Source of the DNA: Prinsepia uniflora
Taxonomy: Eukaryota; Streptophyta; Magnoliopsida; Rosales; Rosaceae
Reading direction: 5' to 3'
Assembly (NCBI GenBank): GCA_032719365.1
Contig: CM064867.1
Span: 58,282,601-58,346,600 of the forward strand
DNA length: 64,000 bases
Under the pieces are notes generated by a model. That model was not told the DNA's origin. It did no database searches and saw nothing but the letters and a program-made list of their open reading frames with translations. Shown here piece after piece: positions 57,875 through 64,000 of the stretch (its first letter is position 1; the number at the start of each line of letters is the position of its first letter). A program made the translations under genes and the position numbers.

Positions 57875-58209
57875 AGTACAATCCTGCTAGAAACCGAACG
57901 TATACCCTCGTCCTGGTACAAATGTACAATCCCTGTCAAGTCCAAGTATTCGTAAAGGTCAAATTAAACCCCCAACATTCAACCATGAAAGCCTAGGTCG
58001 AAACCGACCCGGGAAAGCCGCCCGAACGCGCTTCCCAAGGCAATAACCCTTATTTTGACCAACTTAATGATCTCCGATCGACCCGAAACCACCGCCATTG
58101 GATCCGGATCGTCGAAACCTAAAGAATGGTGGTGGTCCCACCAGAAACACTGTTCACATGCGCCCCCACGCGCCGGTCAACGCTGCGGTCAACGGTGGAA
58201 CAGTCCTGC

Positions 58210-58263
58210 TGACGTCATCGCTGACGTCACTGCTGACGTCAGCATGACGTCATGCTGACGTCA
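58210..58263 (-). promoter_or_regulatory. Five phased TGACGTCA octamers in the D2 5' LTR
   Basis: Perfect palindromic TGACGTCA begins at 58210, 58222, 58234, 58245 and 58256 (spacing 12, 12, 11, 11). The same five occur in the 3' LTR at 50814-50867. A further 280 bp carry repeated CCACGTGTCA and CTGACATGTCAG motifs and ATTGGTCC. TGACGTCA and CACGTG are known bZIP (TGA, HY5, ABF) targets. Enhancer function is inferred. Confidence 0.65.
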
Positions 58264-59708
58264 TCTGACAGCTGTCAGGTCTGACGTGTCAGACTCTGAC
58301 AGGTGCCACGTGTCAACATCCAATTGGTCCACCTCACTGATCTGTCAGACCACGTGTCAGATCTGACATGTGCCACGTGTCAGCACGGCACTGGTCCACG
58401 TCACTGACATGTCAGTGACACGTGGCAGTCCCTGACTGGTCCACGTCACTGACATGTCAGTGCTGACTGTGCACTGACATGTGACACGTGTCGGCTCACG
58501 GTTGGTCCACGTCATCTGACAGGCTGACAGGGTGCCACGTCAGCACCACTGTCCTCAGACGGGTTGACCCGTTTTCCTGCAACTCGGGTCGATCAGACCC
58601 GCGATCATGACCCGGTTGCCATTCCTTCATTTCTGAATCATTTTCATTCCTTCCAATTCCTAATTACTCGTCTGAGTCCCTAGATTAGTTCTATGAAATC
58701 AAATTTGAGAAAAACGGATTGAATCGAAGGCCTACCTCGAAGAACAGCCCTGGCCTCCCGTCGCCGTTTAGCCACCGCCCTGAGCTCCACCGGCCACGAG
58801 TTCGATTCCAGAAGGTCCTGGGTGTTCCTAGGGTTGATTAGGAATCATAATGGACTAAATTGAACGTGGGAAAAGGATGTATCAAAAACCTGTTTTTGAA
58901 ACCGTTTCGGATTCCCCTGGTTCCTTCCTCGCCGCCGTCCTCCGCCGTGGTCACTGCCGCCGTTCAGTCACACCAGGAAGTCCCCCACTATGCAGACACA
59001 GTGAGTGGAAGGTTGGCTGGAATGTTGGATCGAAATGGCTGAATGTGCTCTGCGGGTATGAATTATAAAGAAATGGAGGGAAGGAAATGGATGGCTCAGA
59101 TTGAATCTCCAGATTAGATCAAGGGCTGAGATCTGATCTGGGGTTTCCAATCCAAAGGCTGAAATTTAAAGCTGATTCAAATGTTAATTAATTCAATAGT
59201 GGATCTGATCCAATCTAGCCAATGGGTGAGTGACACTTGTCACTCCCCAGGTGTCCTTCAATCAGAATTTCTGAATATAATATTCGACACGAAAACCGAG
59301 ACACGAACTTCCCGAATTCACGTTTCTGACCATAACTTCCTCGTACGAAGTCCGATTTCGGCGTGCCGCCTGTCTACGGACTCAGGACGTCGAGGCCTAC
59401 CCAACGGTCCTTGAGTCAACTGAAAATTAGTTGCCAAAAGAAAAGTCAACATTTCCCCCGAGAGTCCAAATTACGGTAATGCCCCTGAACTTCCGATAGC
59501 CATAACTTTCACCCTGATCGTCCGAATCGGACGTGCCACCTGTCTATGAACTTGTGACGTCCCGAACTACGTCACGGTCATAGGTCAAAGTCCATTTAGT
59601 TCATCAATCAAAAAGTCAACAATTTGACCATACCAATCACAAGGGTAAAATCGTCAAATCACACATTAAATTACAAAATGAGAATCCTCGAATTTCCGGG
59701 GTGTTACA

Positions 59709-61486
59709 ACCTGGGTGGCTGGAGTAGAAAACAGGGGACAGTTTGGGTTTCTGTTCGAGCTTGAGTCGACAGGTTTTAGGTTGAGTCGAGGTGTTTGGAG
59801 AATAGGAATGGATAGCTTAGGATGGGATGAAGAGGATGGTGAAGAATGGAGGTGCTTTGGTGCAGGTACGGCGGTCAACTGTCCTCGCCGGTTCGAATTG
59901 CAGAGGCCGGTTCGACCGGGTCGACTCGAGGAAGACGATGGTACTGTATCTGGCGCGTGAGGGCCACGCGCAGCCACTTTGGGCAGTGCGTGGGGGTGCG
60001 TGCGGTGGTTCTTGAGGAAGTTATCAACATAGTTTTTGGTCTAGGAGTTGTGACGAGTCTAATGGGATTGGTTTCAGGTTAATCAGACGCCGTTTGAGAT
60101 TAGTTCCGCGAGGGTGAAGGTTTAGGGTTCCAGTTCGTTTCGTTTAGGATCCGGGGATTTTTGGGGAAAATTAGGTAGACTTTTGTAGACGTGTTAGTAA
60201 TGCACTTTGGCGGTTGTTGACAGGATCGGGACTTCCCGAGGAAGCTGAGGAACGTACGAGACGTTCGGGACGCGATTGATGGCTCGGTACTATGAGTGGA
60301 CCCCTTCTCTATAACTGAGCATGCATAACTGTTTTTCTATAATTGTTTTATGATTTTCCATGTGATTTCATGATTTTTGAATATGTGATGTTGGTTTTGC
60401 ATAATTGCACGGTTTTCGAGAAATAACGTATTTGGCACGTTTTACGAGGAAATGTGGAGTTTTGATTATGATGCTATGGTTTTGGGATTTCAATGATAAA
60501 TGGTTTTCAATGATTATAAATGGATTTTGGAAAGTGAAATTTGGTTTTTAAAGTTGAAAAGTGGATTCCGGATTTGGGTTCGGAATGACGGTTCGGGATG
60601 CCAGAAGGGCATCAGACTAGTGATTTCGGATTCAGGTTTGGATACGGATTTCGAAATGGTTTTCAAACGGTTTTAGATTGGATTTGCTGGATCTGGTTAT
60701 TGGGTTTAAAGACCCGGATATTGATTTGACGGGGGACGGGCCCGAATTGGGTTTAAAGACCCGGATTGAGTTTAAAGACTCGGGAGTTTAAAGACTCGGA
60801 TATATTGATATTTACCCCGTAGGCCTGTTGAGTTTAAAGACTCGGGAGTTTAAAGATTCGGATATTATTGAGGCCTGGATTGAGTGTAAAGACTCGGGAG
60901 TTTAAAGACTCGGATAGGTCCAGCAGGTTTGATCGGATAATGATGACTTGATATACATGGTTTATGATACGGTTTTATGATGCTTATGTTATGATTTCTA
61001 TAACTGTGTTTTATAGTGTTTCTGTTTTTATGATGAGGTTTATGTGAACTATAACTGCTTTAATAACTGGGTTATGCATGTGGTTTCAAAACGGAGGGCC
61101 AAACCCGGTTTTTCTTATAAATGGTTTTGGAAACTTTTCTTTTATTTATGGTCCACTCACACTTTCTGTTTTTGAATTGCCCTCCAGGTCGTGGAGCTAG
61201 AGCAGGGTTTCGGCGTCGAGGCAGCGTCTGAGGCATAGAAGTCGCGGAGGGGATCCTGGAGTGTTTCAATTTTCCGTAGTGCGTGTACTCTTTGTATCGG
61301 TTTTCTTTCTTTTGTATTCAGAACTATGCTCTGTAAAACTTCCCTTCGGGATGTGTTATAGTTTCTCCTGCGTCTGACTGAGTACTTTGGTGGCTTCGAG
61401 TGAGTTTACTTTGGTTTTGTGTCGGGGTGTCAGACGGGAGCAGGATTTACCTCGGTTTTCGGGGTGAACCGGGGTGGGTCCTGACA
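59709..61486 (+). repeat. Solo LTR G, piece 3
   Basis: Starts with the ACCTG duplication. It contains the GGCGCGTG block (59953-60002), an AT-rich stretch, CTATGAGTGGAC near 60290, the GAGTTTAAAGACTC array (60709-60914), GTCCACTCACAC near 61151 and CCCTCCAG near 61190. It ends CTGACA at 61486. Confidence 0.88.
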
Positions 61487-63726
61487 CCAACCCTCTCAAA
61501 CCTGATCAGATGAAGATGGGATGTGAAGGAAAGTTGGAAGAGAGGCTGTGCTGAGACGCCTGGTGGCCACGACGAGGCACGACGACGGAGGACGGCGGTG
61601 GTACCTGAGAAAAAACCGAGAAGGCCCCTGTTTAAGTTTGAACTGGAAAAGTTGGTTAGAAGGGCTGATGATCAATTTGATTGATTGAGTAAAGTGTCTG
61701 AGGTTGAGAGGAAGTGGCAAAGCTAGTTTTCGAGACCTCAGGTTGACGGTAAGGGGAAAAACCCGAAGAAGCATCATTTGAGTTCTAAAATGGCAGTTTA
61801 AGATTTTGTGTCTAATAGTTTTAATGGTTAATTAGGAAAGGTTCTGAATATGATGATGAACTGATGGATGAGGAACTAGGGCCAAAGGTGGCTGGAATAT
61901 CGAGGACATAGCGAAGGAATTTCTGGTTTTCTCCTTCGATTCGGGCAGGTAAATTTTGTATTTGTTATATCATTTTGAGTCTATAGATCGAGTCTAGGAC
62001 CTAGGATGAAACTCATAGGATGAAAAGAATTGAAAATGGTTGAGAATTGGATAAAAACCGCCTGCACCAGTTTGGTCGATCCTGGCCAATTCGAACCGGT
62101 CCGAACCGGGCTAGCGGGAGATTGAAGGAGATGAACAGTACCGGCGCGTGGCTCCCATGCGCAGCCTCTTGGGGCGGCGCGTGTGGGCGCATGGCACGGT
62201 TTTGAGGATGGTTCCAACACGACTTTAAAGTATTCGATGTAACGAACATTTTGGCACTAGTTTCGAGTCGATTGGACATCGTCTCGATATGTTTCGGGAT
62301 GTCCGAAGGTTTTAGGGCTCGTTTAAAAATAGTTAAAAATTTGGAAAAATTACGGGGCTTTAGTAGAAGCTTAATGAAGTAGTTAGTGACCTTATTATGG
62401 GATTTGGACAGGTTCGGGAAAGCCGGTGATAGTGGATTAGCCGGGAATGACGTAAATGGACGAGTATCTAGGCGGCGACCCGAATGGTCTATGAGTGGAC
62501 TTTGCTTTCAAACTTATGATGCATGCATAAATGTTTTATATGGTTTCTATATGTGATTTCTATGATTATGGTTATGGGTTTTGCACATATTTCGAGATGT
62601 TTACAAAAGCACACGTTTTATGAGATACAGTTTTCTGCTATGGTTTGATCATGGCTTTGATGATTTCATTTTGGTAATTGAAGTATGATTTGATTTCAAT
62701 GATTTCTAATGGATTTCGGAAAAATGATTTCGGGCTTGAAGCCCAATTCATAAAAGTGGTTTCGATAAACGTGTTTTCCAGGTTTTGGAAACGGATTTCA
62801 GGATGACGATTCTGGATTCAGTTTTGGAACTTGAAGTAGATTTCCGGATTTGGGTTCAGAATGGTTATTCTGGATGCTAGCTTATGGAATGATGGTTTCG
62901 GATTCGAATTTGGAAATGGATGATGGATATGATTCTGGATTTGGATTCGGGATGCTGATTTCAGATTCGGCTTGGAATTCGAAATGGTGATTTTGAATTC
63001 GGATTTGGACATGGATTTGGAGTTGGTTTTAAAATGGTTTTTGTATTGGATTTACTATATCTAGTTATTGGGTTTAAAGAGCCGGATATGATTATGACGG
63101 GGGCGGGCCCGGATTGGGTTTAAAGACCCGGATTGAGTTTAAAGACTCTGGAGTTTAAAGACTCGGATAGATCCAGCAGGTTCGATGGTTGAAAACATGT
63201 TTTTAAAACTTAATAATGATGATTTTCAATGATGGTTTTACGATGTTTTGGGAAATGACCCAGATGTTATGGATTTCGATGGTTTTAGACTGAGGCCCGG
63301 GATATGAGAAAAAAGAAATAAGTTCGGTTTTTGTACTTGAATATAGAACGGTTTTATGACATGGATTTTGATATGCATGCATTGGTTTTTAAATGGAGGG
63401 TATAAATGTCTTTTTCTTATAAACAGTTTTCTATACTTATCCTTTATTTTTGTAAACTCACAGTCTTTTGTGTTTTCGCTACCCTCCAGGTTGTCGCGGT
63501 GAGGGCTGTTGGTCGAGAGAGACGGAGACATCACACACGCGATCCACAGTAGAGTCTGCGCGCTTTGGGAAGTCCGAGAGTTTTTGAACGGTTCGGTTAG
63601 AAATCCCTTGTCCGACTTACATGTCACATGGAGGTTGGACGTCGTTTTAGCCTTCGTGTCACGCGTACGTTAGACGGGAGCATGACTTAGCCCTTAATCC
63701 CGGGGGATTGAGGGTGGGTCGTGTCA
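61487..63726 (+). repeat. C-family 5' LTR, second piece
   Basis: Resumes after the CCAAC duplication. GC-rich block at about 62142-62194, CTATGAGTGGAC near 62490, hairpin array 63070-63165, acceptor-like TACCCTCCAG near 63490, and the end GGTCGTGTCA at 63726. It matches complex C in reverse orientation. No gene. Confidence 0.86.
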
Positions 63727-64000
63727 AATTGGTATCAGAGTAGGATTTGTACGCTCTGCGCGAAGTTTGGCTCCTAGAGTTGTTGGTTCGTCGACTTGGG
63801 TGTTGCGAGATTACTTTGGATGTGATGTCTCTACGTGGAACACCCCGTCATCAACCTGGACGCGATAGTGACAGTACGTTGGTTAGTGGTTAGTTAGTGG
63901 CAGTTGTTAGTGCCAGGGTGATAGTCGCTCGATACGCGGTGTGAGATATGACGTATGTCGGATTAGGGCCGGAGTAGTTAGCGTGTTTGACGCTGGATAT
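63727..64000 (+). other. Primer-binding site and start of the C-family interior
   Basis: TGGTATCAGAG begins at 63730, three bases after the LTR end, followed by interior sequence homologous to the reverse complement of 17414-17954. It is cut off by the window edge. Confidence 0.85.

Larger units (their letters stand above)
49530..59708 (-). mobile_element. Element D2: complete autonomous Ty3/gypsy chromovirus, TSD ACCTG
   Basis: A 10,179-bp element: 5' LTR 56926-59708, primer site 56911-56922, gag-pol 52348-56793, polypurine tract 52314-52328, 3' LTR 49530-52313. ACCTG lies at 49525-49529 and 59709-59713. By eye the LTRs differ at about 11 bases and one 1-bp indel (LTRs of 2784 and 2783 bp), so D2 is several times older than A1 but still young. 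It belongs to a different family from A1: the LTRs align only in the shared modules, while the pol proteins are clearly related. Confidence 0.96.
56926..59708 (-). repeat. D2 5' LTR (promoter)
   Basis: 2783 bp. Its last bases are CCTATCA where the 3' LTR has CCTGTCA, one of about 11 differences. The order is U3 modules near 59700-59340, ACGT-motif cluster (58210-58540), donor-like site 57874, hairpins 57435-57592, acceptor-like site 57226. Confidence 0.94.
34963..61486 (+). mobile_element. Solo LTR G (three pieces), TSD CCAAC
   Basis: TGTAACGACCC at 34963 to GGGTCCTGACA at 61486, flanked by CCAAC at 34958-34962 and 61487-61491. With H and D2 removed it is about 3.04 kb: pieces 34963-35596, 48896-49529 and 59714-61486. 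No primer site or polypurine tract is associated, so it is a solo LTR. It carries the GGCGCGTG block (59953-60002), a hairpin array (60709-60914) and an acceptor-like CCCTCCAG near 61190. At the donor position it reads CTATGAGTGGAC, lacking the GT. Confidence 0.93.
34284..64000 (+). mobile_element. C-family retrotransposon, plus strand, 5' LTR and start of interior
   Basis: The 5' LTR is 34284-34962 joined to 61492-63726 (about 2.91 kb without insertions). The primer site TGGTATCAGAG lies at 63730 and the interior runs off the window. It is homologous to complex C in both LTR and interior. The pentamer before it is GAGCC; the partner lies outside the window. Solo LTR G (with everything inside it) is inserted at 34962. 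Whether the interior is coding cannot be judged from 274 bp. Confidence 0.85.

Overview
The window is plant nuclear DNA made almost entirely of nested long-terminal-repeat (LTR) retrotransposons. I found no host gene, rRNA, tRNA gene or CRISPR array. The evidence for a plant is two intact Ty3/gypsy gag-pol reading frames with a C-terminal chromodomain-like tail (Tekay/Del-type chromoviruses as I recognise them), primer-binding sites matching the 3' end of plant initiator tRNA-Met (TGGTATCAGAGC), 5-bp target-site duplications (TSDs) and LTRs of about 1.9-3.2 kb. A eudicot is likely, but the sequence does not fix the species. Almost all short open frames are chance frames inside LTRs.

Layout. 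The outermost host is an old minus-strand element ('D-like'). It is visible only as the end of its 3' LTR (32583-33722) and the start of its interior (33723-34283). Two nests sit in it. The LEFT nest (before 1 to 32582) is a plus-strand LTR (1-964 and 32521-32582). It is split by a minus-strand non-autonomous LARD-like element 'B' (965-32520), whose interior holds a solo LTR (4076-7111). B's 5' LTR is itself split by a plus-strand solo LTR 'A' (10095-13000), a tandem LTR-interior-LTR-interior-LTR complex 'C' (13682-28943) that contains solo LTR 'E' (22400-25618), and solo LTR 'F' (29038-31671). The RIGHT nest (34284 to beyond 64000) is a plus-strand C-family element. Its 5' LTR (34284-34962 + 61492-63726, primer site at 63730) is split by solo LTR 'G' (34963-61486). 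G holds solo LTR 'H' (35597-48890), which holds the intact element A1 (36552-46914). G also holds the intact element D2 (49530-59708).

The two coding elements are complete: identical or near-identical LTRs, primer site, one uninterrupted gag-protease-RT-RNaseH-integrase frame, polypurine tract and perfect TSDs (CCCTG and ACCTG). They could supply proteins to the many non-coding relatives, whose LTR ends and primer sites look alike.

The most interesting unexplained structure lies in the LTRs. Families with little overall similarity share an ordered architecture: duplicated U3 modules carrying TGACG/ACGTCA and TTGACT motifs; a GC-rich GGCGCGTG stem block; a CTGTGAGTGGAC ... GTCCACTCACAG inverted pair that coincides with splice-donor-like and acceptor-like signals; and, between that pair, tandem arrays of very short hairpins whose arms show paired (compensatory) changes. 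I read this as a candidate LTR-borne leader intron with a structured interior.
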